A DNA stretch of 64,000 bases from Acytostelium subglobosum LB1 (Eukaryota; Evosea; Eumycetozoa; Acytosteliales; Acytosteliaceae), in assembly GCF_000787575.1 (NCBI RefSeq), contig NW_012236531.1:1697396-1761395 (forward strand), written 5' to 3'. How positions within the stretch are numbered: the stretch's first letter is position 1; each line of letters opens with the position of its first letter. Positions 49,901 to 60,976 of this stretch are shown here, piece after piece. The notes beneath the pieces were generated by a model. The model had not been told where the DNA came from. It was given only the letters and a program-made list of their open reading frames with translations, and did no database searches. The translations under genes were made by a program, and so were the position numbers.

Positions 49901-51598
49901 CCAGCTGGAAGAAGTTTGATGTTTGTTTGGCGATGGCTTCGTTCCAGACCGAAAGATTGTTGAATATCTGTCGCATGTCTGATTGAAGCTTGGAGATGGT
50001 ACGTAGCTCTGCAAAGACGTATTGATTGGAATAGTTCTTGGCCTTGGAGAATTGAACCAGTGTGGACATCAAAGTCTCTGCGTTTCGAAGTGATATCGAG
50101 AAGTTTGCCTCTTGTGTCTGTTTGATCTCAGAGAATGACATTACAATGGTTGATAGTTGATTGGGATCCTTTGAGTTCCTTGCTGTCTCCAATGCCTTCT
50201 TAATCTTCTCAGAGTCTAGAATTGGTTATGATATGTTAGATTGATTGATTGGACTGATCATTGAGTGAACATACTCGACACTGCTGTTTGATGAAGTACT
50301 TGGAACTGCTTGGTATGCTCTCGAGATATTGATAGTCTTTCGTTCAACTCTTGGAAACTAATGGATGATGATGATGTTAGTACATCACATTGTGTTTGTT
50401 CTGAGGTTACTTACTTGATCTCCACAGTCTTCCTGAGAGAATGCTCAATTGAATCTTTGATTGCATCGATCTGACTGCCAAGCTCCATCACTCTGCTCTT
50501 TAGTATATCATACTCTCGTCTACATTGTTCGCTCCATTTCCTGATCTCCACCTCTGGAACACAATCTAGCAGTGTGACCCTTGTTGATGTTCTAAGTGCA
50601 TCGTGCAACTTGATCTGCTTTAGCTGTTTATGATTGATTAATGTCAGTATCCAGAGTCAAGAGGACACCATCAAGTATCAACATTGTCTAAACATACTCT
50701 GTACAAATCCGAATCGAATGATCGTAGCAGTGATTCAAAGTGTGGCGATTGCTTCCTAAATACTGTGATAAAGGTGTTGTAATGATGGAATAGTTTGCTA
50801 ATGTAAATCCATGTGAATTGTTGGTTAGTTTGATTCACTCATTCATTCATCACTTGAACAATAAATATACCTTTTGTAATCATCCAGACTACTCAACGCA
50901 GTAGCGATTGACTTCTTCTGGATGTTGATCTCGTTTAGAGAGTCTAGACACTGGAGTACCTTGTTCTCAAAGATGTCCTTGAGATATTGTGTACCAACAA
51001 CATGATTGTTGAGATAAAAGTCCAATGTGAACAGCTTGTTCAAAGGATTCAATGATGCCTCCAACTCCTTTAAGTTCTTTGGTGTTGGTAGTCTAGGGAC
51101 TGATGCCAAGGAGGTGATGGTGAGTATAAAGTATTGATTGATTGACATGAGTACTCATGAACAACAACATACTTTGGAAATCTACTATTGAGAGGTTGAC
51201 CTCTTCGGGTATGTAACTATGACTATCCAATATCTTCTTGTTATAAAGGTATATCTCTGTATCTTTCTGTTTGTTGGTTTGATTGTGTCTAGTCAGTAGA
51301 TGCACCAACAACAGTCAATCATTCAGTTGACTTACAACTATACCATAGTGTTCCAATGTATTGTTTGAACTCAAGTTTGTAGAGTCTACCAATAGTATCT
51401 GTTCATTCTGTGTCAAACCTGTTACAGAGGTTAAAGAATCCTTTATATTGCCAACACTATTATCATTTATTGTGGTATTATGATGTCAATATCCATTCAA
51501 TCATTCAACAACAAGGACAAAACATACAGGACTGAAGAGTTTACAGGTATTTCATATAGTGATCCTGTATCAGATCTCAATATCTTTAAATTAAACAT
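46910..51598 (-). CDS. ATG11/FIP200-type autophagy scaffold
   Basis: Nine exons (51598-51528, 51456-51336, 51266-51173, 51099-50871, 50797-50698, 50623-50415, 50357-50275, 50215-47110, 47036-46910) join in frame to 1379 residues. The N-terminus is ubiquitin-like (MFNLKILRSDTGSLYEIPVN .. LTSVTGLTQNEQILLV), as in FIP200/RB1CC1. A helical region follows, then about 800 residues of coiled coil. The last two exons carry the claw domain (KCPRYYLSPDCFDSFMDEV, KKAIIIGSIIEVNEHKAEAG, NMFELPVGTVFHELIV), which in animals binds cargo receptors. The protein is the platform of the ATG1/ULK1 kinase complex. Small 5' exons are my reading by eye; the exon sizes keep frame throughout. Confidence 0.85.
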
Positions 51599-52183
51599 GT
51601 TTCTATATGTATTTGTATTTGTATATATATCTAAGATAAGTGTGTGTATGTATGTACAAAGGAAGATGGACGACAATCTCAAAGTGGTAGTAGTAGTTGA
51701 CTTCTTGGTCCAAGTTGATACAACTTAGAAACCTGAGGGTTGACAAGATGAATAATGAAGTGAACATCCCCCATCTCTCACTTTACACACACGCTGCGTA
51801 GAAAAAACTGAGAACTAGATGATTCATAGTCAGAGTGACTGTTTCAATTTATTGACATAACCAGCAATGATATTTATATATATATATTTAAATCTACGTA
51901 ATATATACTACGACCGAATGTTTATGATTATGAATATGAGACAAGTTGCTGTTGATCAATAAACTGTCAAAGAATGAAATTCAAAGATCTGGAAGTTAGC
52001 TTTTTAATTTATTTTGATTGATTTTCAAATGTTTTTCGGTTGCCCATTATCGATCGAACGTGGGTTTTGCAAGGCCTTGTCACAGGGGAGTAAATCAGAC
52101 GATTGCCTAAAGAGTTACACACACTCATTCTAGGTTGGACATAAACTACAACAACAACAAACACATACACAAACACACACAAG

Positions 52184-52327
52184 ATGGTCACAACTTCAGT
52201 GACGAAACAGGGTTCGACAACAATGGCCTCCAATGGAAATCAAACAGGCCCAACAGCATCAGCTGGTTCCCAATTGCATGACCAAACCCACACGTTTACC
52301 AACCACGTGTTACACGGTACAGAGTGA
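52184..52327 (+). CDS. Possible small protein, 47 residues
   Basis: An ATG in good context (aagATGg) after a CA-rich leader opens a 47-codon frame, MVTTSVTKQGSTTMASNGNQ onward, rich in Thr, Ser, Gln and His, ending TEstop at a sequence that also reads as a splice donor (agagtgagt). The GC is higher than the flanks, which suggests coding. It might be the first exon of a gene continuing downstream; the hydrophobic stretch at 52698 (VEWAIFTPIIVPVVLLFGIL) is a candidate later exon, but I could not join them in frame. Confidence 0.25.
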   Translation: MVTTSVTKQGSTTMASNGNQTGPTASAGSQLHDQTHTFTNHVLHGTE

Positions 52328-52697
52328 GTCCATCACCACATTTCATCATCTTGTAATCAATACCATACCTGGGTATCATCGTACTTCTACTACTATAATT
52401 ACACACACATCTCGTTTGGAGGTTTGTTGGTGTTGTCTCTGAAAGACATTGGGATGGGAACAGCAGTCAGTAAGCCAGTCAGTCCCACCCTCTAAATAAT
52501 CATTAATGATTAATGACCAAACATTCATCACCGAACAAACAAACCAACCAACCAATCAGTCAGCCAAAACAATCATATTACAACTACAACAACAAACAAT
52601 CTAATCTCTCTCTTTAAAGATAATATATATAATATACATACTTCGCGCCAACACAATTTAAAATATACATATACAGCACACTCATCGAGATAATCAA

Positions 52698-52880
52698 ATG
52701 TATGTAGAATGGGCAATATTCACACCGATTATAGTGCCTGTTGTCTTGTTGTTTGGAATCCTTGTTCACACTTTTATGTGTATATATATGTACACACGAT
52801 CACAATCGTCTGTTCATACCACCTTCAATCAAACACACACACACATCAAACTATCCATCCATCCATCCATACCACTTTAG
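52698..52880 (+). CDS. Possible small membrane protein or exon
   Basis: An open frame of 60 codons starts MYVEWAIFTPIIVPVVLLFG and forms one clear membrane-spanning helix, then becomes low-complexity Thr/His. The hydrophobic helix with flanking Glu-Trp and Met-Cys-Ile looks protein-like. The rest may be untranslated. No relative recognised. Confidence 0.2.
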   Translation: MYVEWAIFTPIIVPVVLLFGILVHTFMCIYMYTRSQSSVHTTFNQTHTHIKLSIHPSIPL

Positions 52881-53157
52881 TAGTAGTGCGAGCCAAACCA
52901 CCAACCAGCCAACAACCACAGACGATTGAGAAGTTGTTGACTTGGAAGAGATGGCACTTCACCACATTTATCCACTTTTAAGTCATTATCCACTGAATTC
53001 TGATCCTTAGTAATTCGATTGTTGTTATAATATTATTATTCACTCATATATACACATACATAAAAATAATACATACAAGAGATAATTTATTATTATTATT
53101 TATTATTATTATTATTAATTATATTAACTTATAATTCAATATTATTACCTTAGGAGT

Positions 53158-54833
53158 ATGATTAAAGGAATAAAGGGAGGATTCTCCCATGCCAAGAAGG
53201 ACAAGATCAAGATACAATATGACATTGAGTTCCAATCATTGTCCAATCTTCCAAATGATTTCAATGGACATTCTCTAAGCATCAAATGGGAGCGTGGAAA
53301 GAACAAAGGTGAAACAAAGGAATGCAAAATACAAAAGCCAAAGACAACAACAACAACATCCAACCACCACAACAATGACCATCTCAAACCAACCGCTGAC
53401 AATGCACTGGTACCAATTGGAAAGAATGATTCCATGTCAAAGAAACAATCAAAGCTTCTAATTGGCAGTCGTTTGGCAGACACTGCCATGGTTGGAGGAG
53501 ACTGCTCTGCAATTATCAATGAGCATCTATCATTCAAGATCACACTCTTCTCTGATACCCAAGTATCAAAGGACAACTCATTGACACCAAACTATGAACA
53601 AAAGTTAATGACTTTATCTATATTAATCGTAAGTTAGAGGACACGTCAGTTCCACAATATGGTATCCAATGTCTAACCTGCTACTTTCAGGACAACACAA
53701 CAAGGAGTACCACATTGGTAGACCTTTCAATGCACTCGGAGAACAATGGATCTTCTCCAATCAATATACCTTTCCCATCTTCATCATCACTTCAACCAAC
53801 CTTAAATGTAAGTTCCCAATGGAAGAATGTCCATTCCATCCATTACTAACTTATTCCATTTCAATCATACTAGTTAACAATCAAGACCAACTACTTAAAG
53901 TACAACGAAAAGAAGATCATAAAGACAAGTCCTCCAGATAGTGCCAGCATGACCACTCCACACAAACTGAATGGAGCCAACAACTTGAGAGAGATAGAGG
54001 GCAAGGTATACTTGATTGGTGGCACCACCAGTGAGAGTGACCCACCATCAGAGTCAATCACAAGATCAAACAGCTGGGATGAAGAGACCGACTACACATT
54101 CCAAAACAACAAGGACACCTTCCTCAGGACCACTGTCGAGAACAAGGAGCTGAGCGAGCGATTGCAAGTGGCAGAGAAGTCAGTCGAGGAGTTCAGAGCC
54201 ACCATGGAGTCAAAGGACAGGTCAATCAAAGAGCTCACCAGCAATGTTGAGGTGTGCCATGCCAGAGTTATGGAGTATGAGGAGCAAATTCATCGTGTCC
54301 AAGTACTGCATGACCGCATTCTGAAGGAGTTGAACAAGGAACGTGCCGACTTCCTCAACTACAAGCAGTTGGTCGCCAGTGGAAAGAGGCCAGAGTCGCC
54401 AGGTGAGGAGTCTTCCAGCAGCAGTGGCGCCGGAGCAGCAAAGAGTACAGAGCTTCTGGCGTTGGAGCAACTGAATGACAAGCTCAAGGTGCAGCTACAG
54501 ACGATGGAGGAGGCTTGGAAGGAGGAGAAGGGTGCACTGGAGGAGAGCAACGACAAGCTGACCAAGCTGTTCCAGGAGAGCAAGGAGAAGGCATCGTCAC
54601 TGAGGACGGCACTTGAGAAGGAGTTGGCCAAGAGCAATGCCAGTGACATCAAAGAGAGTGAACTACGCAAACGTATCACACAGGAGCATGCACAGGAGCA
54701 ACATGCCAAACAGATCCAACAGCAACCCTCAACGACCCAAGAGAAAGTACGTGCCATCCTTATGAAGCCACTAGTAGCATGGTTCATCACAGTATTGATG
54801 ATCATGTATCTGATATTCGGTGATTCATGTTAG
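53158..54833 (+). CDS. NT-C2 domain, coiled-coil, tail-anchored protein
   Basis: Exons 53158-53628, 53691-53807 and 53874-54833 give 515 residues. The N-terminus (KIQYDIEFQSLSNLPNDF .. LSIKWERGKNKGETKECKI) matches the NT-C2 domain of EEIG1/EHBP1-type proteins, which link membranes to actin or Rab GTPases. A coiled coil covers about residues 240-460 (ENKELSERLQVAEKSVEEFR; LNDKLKVQLQTMEEAWKEEK). The last ~22 residues (LVAWFITVLMIMYLIFGDSC) form a C-terminal membrane anchor, so the protein probably sits on an organelle facing the cytosol. Partner unknown. Confidence 0.8.
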
Positions 54834-55091
54834 AATGAATGAATGGATGTGGTTCCAACTTCACTTTGGCGGTCTTTTGTCTTGCTTCTTCATCTGTGTT
54901 GTGTGAACAACACGTATCAAACCCATAAACATTGAGTTTTGACACTCATTTCTAGGTAGTCGATGGTTTTGAAATTGATTTTGTGTCATTGTTTACAATT
55001 CTTACAAACTTATAACTTATCTTATTCAATATGATTATGTGTTGAGGGAACACACATATTAATATATATATATATATATCAGATTATTATA

Positions 55092-58000
55092 ATGCAAAGA
55101 TCAAGTGACAAATCAATGTTAAACAAAAGTGTCAATAGGACAAATAGTATAGGTGGCAACATCAATAATAGTAGTAATAGTGTAAATAGACAGATATTCC
55201 TCAATCAAAAGTTCCACTTCCTCGAACGATTCGCCACAGACAACCCAACCAAATGTTCACAACTTACCAACAAGATCATTGCTGCTGGTGGCAAGCGTGA
55301 CTTGAATGAGTCTGAGTGTATTGTAGTGTTGGATGAGTTCTTCAATGTATGTAGCATATCATCATCGTCATGGTGTTCCTACTTACTTACCAAGACACAC
55401 ATATAGGAAGAGTATAATCAAAGAAGGAAACAGGGTGTACCAATGATTGGAATACCTTACTTGGAGGAGTGCCTGTCAAAGGGCACACCAATCGATATTG
55501 GTAAGGTAGCAAACACACCATTGTACACCAATTGTCTTGAAGGACAGGTCATATGTATCAATGATCAAAAGGACCATCGAAACGAACTCAAACAGCGTGT
55601 GGAGGCAATGAATGGAACATGTACATTTTCACTCGACAACACCGTCACTCATCTCCTCACTTCAAACCTTTATTCCAAGAAGTCTGTCGTATGTATCAGA
55701 GTATGAGCTTGTGAGGGACAGAGTGACTTACCTTACACAATCACATAGGCCGCAAGACAGAGTAGTATATACATTCAATTCGCCACTGTTGAATGGTTAC
55801 GCGAATGCTGGAGAGAGAAAACAATGGTTAATCCAATGCCATTCAATAAGCCAGTGTTTCGTGGATGTACGATATGTCCGACGGGCTTCTCACAGGAGGA
55901 GAAGAGAGGGATAGAGAAGTCCATCGTCGAAAATGGTGGCCAATATACAGCAACACTGGACAAGTCCTGTTCACATCTGCTGGCCAAGGAGCAGTCTGGG
56001 ATGAAGTTTGACAAGGCACGCGAATGGAGTCTCTTCATTGTCCCCAAGGCATGGCTTGATGAGTCGATAACCAATGGAATCCAGAACGAAAGAGACTATG
56101 TGGTCGACGTGATTTCAAAGAGCTTGACATCACCCGCCTCTCAGGGGTCACTCATCAATCCAATCAACAGCTACATCCCCACGCCTCTGCCATCCACCGC
56201 AGAGAGAGCTGCGGCAGTCTTGACACCCAGCTTCAATCAGCAGACGCCACAACATCATCTTCAGCAGCAGAAGCAACAATATCAAAGCACCCCTCCACCG
56301 GTGGGCGATGAGGACATTGAGATGGGAGGTGAGGAGCCCAACCTGTTCCGTTCAAAGCACTTTACAGTGGTTGGCTTTGAAGATGCCACAGAAAGAAGAT
56401 TCATCATTGATACAGTGTCGCGCTATGCCACCTTTATCGACGACCAATCACTCCCGGTCAATCTGTTGGCAGACCCATCACTTAGGATACACTTTGTATT
56501 CGTGCCTCATGCCACCAAGGTGGAGAAGTCGCTTCTGCCAGTGTCGGCGCAGGTCGTGTCGGTTGACTGGTTCGACGCTTGTCTCCGAGAGAACAAGATC
56601 CTCGACCCCTCATCATGCGTCTACTACCGGCCATTTATTCGTTTAGGAGTCTTTAAGGGATTACGAATAGTGGCCACAGGCTTCTCAGATAAGGAAACGG
56701 ACAACCTGCGAATGACATCCAAGCTCCTCAAGGCCAGGTTCACAATGTTGGTCAAAGGAGCTACTACACATCTTGTGGTGGCGACACCCGTCGATCCAAA
56801 CAACCAAGAGTTGGCCAAAGCATTGCAACTGAACGCTGAGCGACCAAACAGACTGATTCATCTGGTCACTGCACAATGGGTATACGAGTCAGCAAAGAGT
56901 GGAGAGATAATCAACGAGTCATACTTTGCCGTTAACTGTAAGTATCATTTCCACACCCCTCATGACGTTGGGGAGCCCAGGTACTAACCATCCTTGTCAT
57001 GATGTTCCAGTGGCACCTCTTGTGGCTGCACAAAAGATAGTTCCAATTATACAACCACAACAACAACATGCACGACAACCGCGCCAACGAAAACAACAAC
57101 AACAACACCAACAACACCATGTAAACAACAAAAACAACAACAACAACAACAACACATCTACAGTACTCAAAGGAAAGAGGATATTCATCTCTTCAAAATA
57201 TATAACAGAGGACAGACTCAAGTATAGCAGTTGGATCAAGGAGCTTGGAGGGGAGACTGCCGACACATTCTTTGAGTCGATCACACATTACATGGGCGAC
57301 GAATCAAACTACTTGGAGACACAAAAGTTCATCGACTCTACCTTTGTCAAGGTCACATCAAAGTGGCTCGAGAAGTGTTGGGTCGGCAACAAACTGTGCA
57401 GTGAGGATGACTTCCAACCAATCGACGCCACCGAGCATACCAATCGTGACGATCCAGTGGTGCTCCAGGTCATCGCCAGGACACCCTCACAACTCTTTAG
57501 TGGCACTCCAGCCATCAAGACAGAACCCAATGAACCACAGCACAGCGATGTCAAGGTCGAGAAGGCCCAGACCGCAAACGACGACAATGTGGTGAAGAAG
57601 GAGAAGGAGAACGAAGAGGTGGCAAAGGTAAAGGAGGAAGACACCTCTGACCTCATGCTTGAGGACAGCAGTGGAGATGAGAAGGAAGGTGCTGCACAGA
57701 AACCCTCCTCCAAGCTGGATCTTTTGTTCAAAGCCCTCGATAACTTGCCCGAGCAAACGAATCACAAGAACAACGGTTACGCCCTCCCAGTGGCGGGCAC
57801 CGCCAAGCGGAAGCCAATCCAAGCAATCACCAGTATCATTCCAAAATCAAAGCCTGGTCTAGATCTTTTACAATTCCAATCTGTAAGTTAGCCATGATCA
57901 TTGGATCAAAGACGCACCATTCTCATTCTTTTATCACCAACAACAGCAAGAGGATGCAGACGACGACGAGGATAATAGTGGTGACGAGGAAGATATACTG

Positions 58001-58765
58001 TCTCAGAGAGTGACCTACGGAGAGGGATCAGAGCAGATCAAACGAATGAAGCTGATGCAGTCCAAGCCATTCTTTAGTCACAAGAACTCTACAACCTCAT
58101 CCTACCTGAGCAAGAAAGACTCTGATCAACAGATGCTACTGGATATTTTGAAGAAAGGTCATCCCGTCAACGCTAAACCAGAGCTGCCACAGTTCTATCT
58201 ATTGTCTGGCTTTGAAGATTCCAACCGTCCCTCTGAGGATCTGATGAACTCATTCTCTCGAATCACTGGCATACAACGACAGCCAGAACCCGAATTTGTT
58301 CCTGGCAAGACGACTCACATCATTGTTCAGCAACCAAAGAAGTCTGAAAAGTATCTATGTGGATGCGCTGCAGGCTGTTGGCTTGTGTCACGCGACTACG
58401 TGGATGCCGTACAGAGACAGGGCACGCCACTCGATGAGGCACCCTTTGAGTGGAGTCAACAGCCATCAGAGGAGAGTGCCATTGCAAACTCATCCAAGCT
58501 GTGTCGCGAGGCTGTGCAACGATTAGGACGACCTCTCTTCTCCAAGGTGGTGATCGTCGTGGAGAAGAAGATGAACATTTGGTACAACATCCTCAAGTGT
58601 GGCGGTGCCACCGCCTACTACGACACCGATCCCAAAGTAACAGGAGTGACACACAAACTCTGCACCAAGGTTCCAGACAGGATGGCGCCCGAACTCAAGT
58701 ATGTGACAACGAACGATCTCCTGCATCAATACATCAAGTTTGGAAAACACTTGGTTCCACAATAA
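55092..58765 (+). CDS. Multi-BRCT protein, TopBP1/Dpb11-like
   Basis: Exons 55092-55346, 55407-55688, 55749-56937, 57011-57882 and 57947-58765 give 1138 residues. About seven BRCT domains can be read: LYTNCLEGQVICIND; FRGCTICPTGFSQEEKRGIE; FRSKHFTVVGFED; FKGLRIVATGFSDKETDNLR; LKGKRIFISSKYITEDRLKY; and a C-terminal pair starting QFYLLSGFED and LGRPLFSKVVIVVEKKMNIW. The second strongly resembles the first BRCT of TopBP1 (ICxTGFSxEE). TopBP1/Dpb11/Rad4 proteins bind phosphorylated partners to start DNA replication and activate the ATR checkpoint. Poly-Gln and poly-Asn tracts interrupt the linkers at about 57050-57150. Confidence 0.82.
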
Positions 58766-58825
58766 ATTAATAACATGTTTGTTTGTTGTTTGTTGGATAG
58801 TATCAATGACAATGTATTATGTGTT

Positions 58826-60550
58826 TTAATATTCGTTGGCTTGGTCAATCAATTCCAGGATGGTGTCTAACTTTATAAAGCCACATGATGATATCTGTGG
58901 TTGATGCTTATCCATGCGCTTAAAGTATATTGTGTCAGAGATGCGTAGCAGTCTGAAATACAATTGATCGATCATTAGTTTGAGGCTAACCAATGAGGTT
59001 GGTAATTGACGAAGGATTTGCTTCACCTCACACGAATCACTATTGGTCAAGTATAAAGTGTGTAGAGATGGTGGCAGCACTGATGAGGGTAGTCGGTGTT
59101 GGTACTCATTCAGTCTCAGCGATGTGACAGAGTGTGGAATCTGACCAACTTCCAAGGGGAAGTTGTAGCCATAAAGTTGAAAAGTACGTATCGATGTTGG
59201 AAGCATTCCCCTGGTCAGTGTCAGGTTGTGGCAATATAGGACAAGATGCTCCACACCAGATGAGAAGTTTGTTAGTGATCCACATCGAGGAAGGGAGAGC
59301 CTTTTGAGAGTCATTGGCATCCTGGAAAGATCCAACGAGGATGGAATGTCTGTGAACATCTTGAAGTTTAACTCCACGAGTTGTGGAAATGATGTTTGGG
59401 TGATTTTGGAAACAATACTCGATGGTATTGACCAAAAGGTTAGCTTATTAAGATGGGCATATATGACATTTGATGATGAGGGGAAATGATTGATCGCGTG
59501 ATCAAATGAACCAATGTAGAGACTACTTAGTGTTCTGGGCCAGATAACATTTTCATGTTCAGTCAGCTTACTGATCGATAGGTCCAAGAGGCTGGATGGC
59601 AAGTTGGACAGTGACTGATTGCCTCCAGCATATGGCAGGTTTATGCTACGAATTGTCTGTGGGAGTGCCTGTCCATCTACCACTTGACTAAAGTATCTTC
59701 CGAATGCAACCGTTCTGAGGGATGGTGGCAACGAGCCTTTGGTGATTGGTTGGTTGAAGGTGTTGCTGAAAAACAAGTGCTGGAGTTGTGATGGCAAAGA
59801 CCCGACACCTATGGGTTGGTCCAATGAGTGTGCCTGGCTAAGATCCAGTATCTTGAGTCCATCAGGAAGAACATTGTCAAGAGAGCTGTTTAGTTTCCCT
59901 TGGATTCGGAGACATGTCAGCGTCGATGGGAAGTTGACTTTGCTCGGTGTCCATGATCCCATGTGGCCGTTGATCAAGGTGTTCAATGGTATTTTACTAA
60001 GGTCCAATGTGCTAATGTTACAATTCGATGAGAAGAATATATCCTTAATGTTCATTGAAGTGATGTGCGCAAAGAATGCCTCCAAACTGTTCCAAAACAC
60101 CTGATCGAATGGGTGTTGGTGACTATCAATGAACTTGATACATGCAATGTTTGGGAGTCTCATTATATCCTCTATCCATCCCATATCTATGTCTGAGTGT
60201 GTCCCTTTTGTAAGTAATTGGACTCTTTCCTCATCTGTTTGATATGATCACTCCATACCTATGTTGTAGTGTCGATCAGAACCTCGTGCACTAGATGGAT
60301 CGCCAGAGTATACAACTATTGAGTGTTTCTTGTTCTGAATGTCATTGTGTATGATCTCGCGGTAGGAACGCATGCCAATACTCTCTTCTTTGTACGAGTG
60401 GAGTAGAGGTAGTGTATCGGTATCGAACTGTAGATACTTTGTTCTGTGTTCAAACAACCTTTTGCACAATAGAGTCAACATCAACCTGTCTACATTGTCC
60501 TCAAAGTTCAAAACTATATGTCTGAGTATGGTAAATGGTAAAAGTTCCAT
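58826..60550 (-). CDS. F-box-like FNIP-repeat protein (FNIP gene 13)
   Basis: Exons 60550-60259 and 60186-58826 give 550 residues. The N-terminus is MELLPFTILRHIVLNFEDNV, then DRLMLTLLCKRLFEHRTKYL. Repeats include LPDGLKILDLSQAHSLDQPI, LPSQLQHLFFSNTFNQPITK and LPPSLRTVAFGRYFSQVVDG. The tail LLRISDTIYFKRMDKHQPQI leads to SCGF and ends LIDQANEY, without a CaaX box. It is convergent with the BRCT gene (60 bases between stops). This isolated copy, 15 kb from the nearest FNIP gene, keeps the same intron. Confidence 0.9.
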
Positions 60551-60976
60551 TGTTATGTTTGTAGTTGTATTATGTTGTTGTGTAGTGATACAGATGTTGT
60601 AAAGACAATGAACAATAAAAGCCCCAAACGATAGTGGTCCAGATATTTATTTTGATCATCATTCCTCCAAAAAGTGGAATTTATGGTGACAAAGGGAAAA
60701 GTCAATGGAATCTAATCCAATTGGACACGATCAATCAATTTAATTGATTAACAAGCCATCTTGGCAGCGAGGAGATTGATAAGGGCAATGATAAGCAGAA
60801 GGTACAGTTGCCATAGATGTGACATCCTACGTTCTCGATCACTGGTCTAATGGCGGTGAGAGTGTCGTTTCGAAATGGCGGACAATGGCTGAGGTTATAA
60901 AGTTTGAATTTATTGTTACTGTTGTTGTGGTCTACTTCTGTCTCTATCTCTATCTGTTTGTTATCTATCTATCCAT
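60551..60976. other. Gap between FNIP gene 13 and the LrrB-like gene
   Basis: This 426-base gap contains one GC-richer island at 60748-60850, annotated separately as a possible small peptide gene. The remainder is AT-rich, with T/G-rich sequence at the LrrB-like 3' end. Confidence 0.4.
60748..60825 (-). CDS. Possible 25-residue hydrophobic peptide
   Basis: A minus-strand ATG at 60825 opens MSHLWQLYLLLIIALINLLA, then AKMAC and TAA. Nearly the whole peptide is one hydrophobic helix, and the sequence is richer in G/C than its surroundings, as coding DNA is here. The size and shape recall single-helix micropeptides that regulate membrane complexes. A chance frame of this length is common, so the compositional island is the main support. 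Confidence 0.3.
   Translation of the reverse strand: MSHLWQLYLLLIIALINLLAAKMAC

Larger units (their letters stand above)
51599..53157. other. 1.56-kb intergenic region with AT-rich blocks
   Basis: It separates the divergent starts of the FIP200-like gene and the NT-C2 gene. Long A/T stretches occur at 51860-51960, 52600-52680 and 53020-53150 (a tta repeat at about 53086-53120). Two short open frames inside are listed separately with low confidence. I see no RNA gene or mobile element. Confidence 0.4.
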
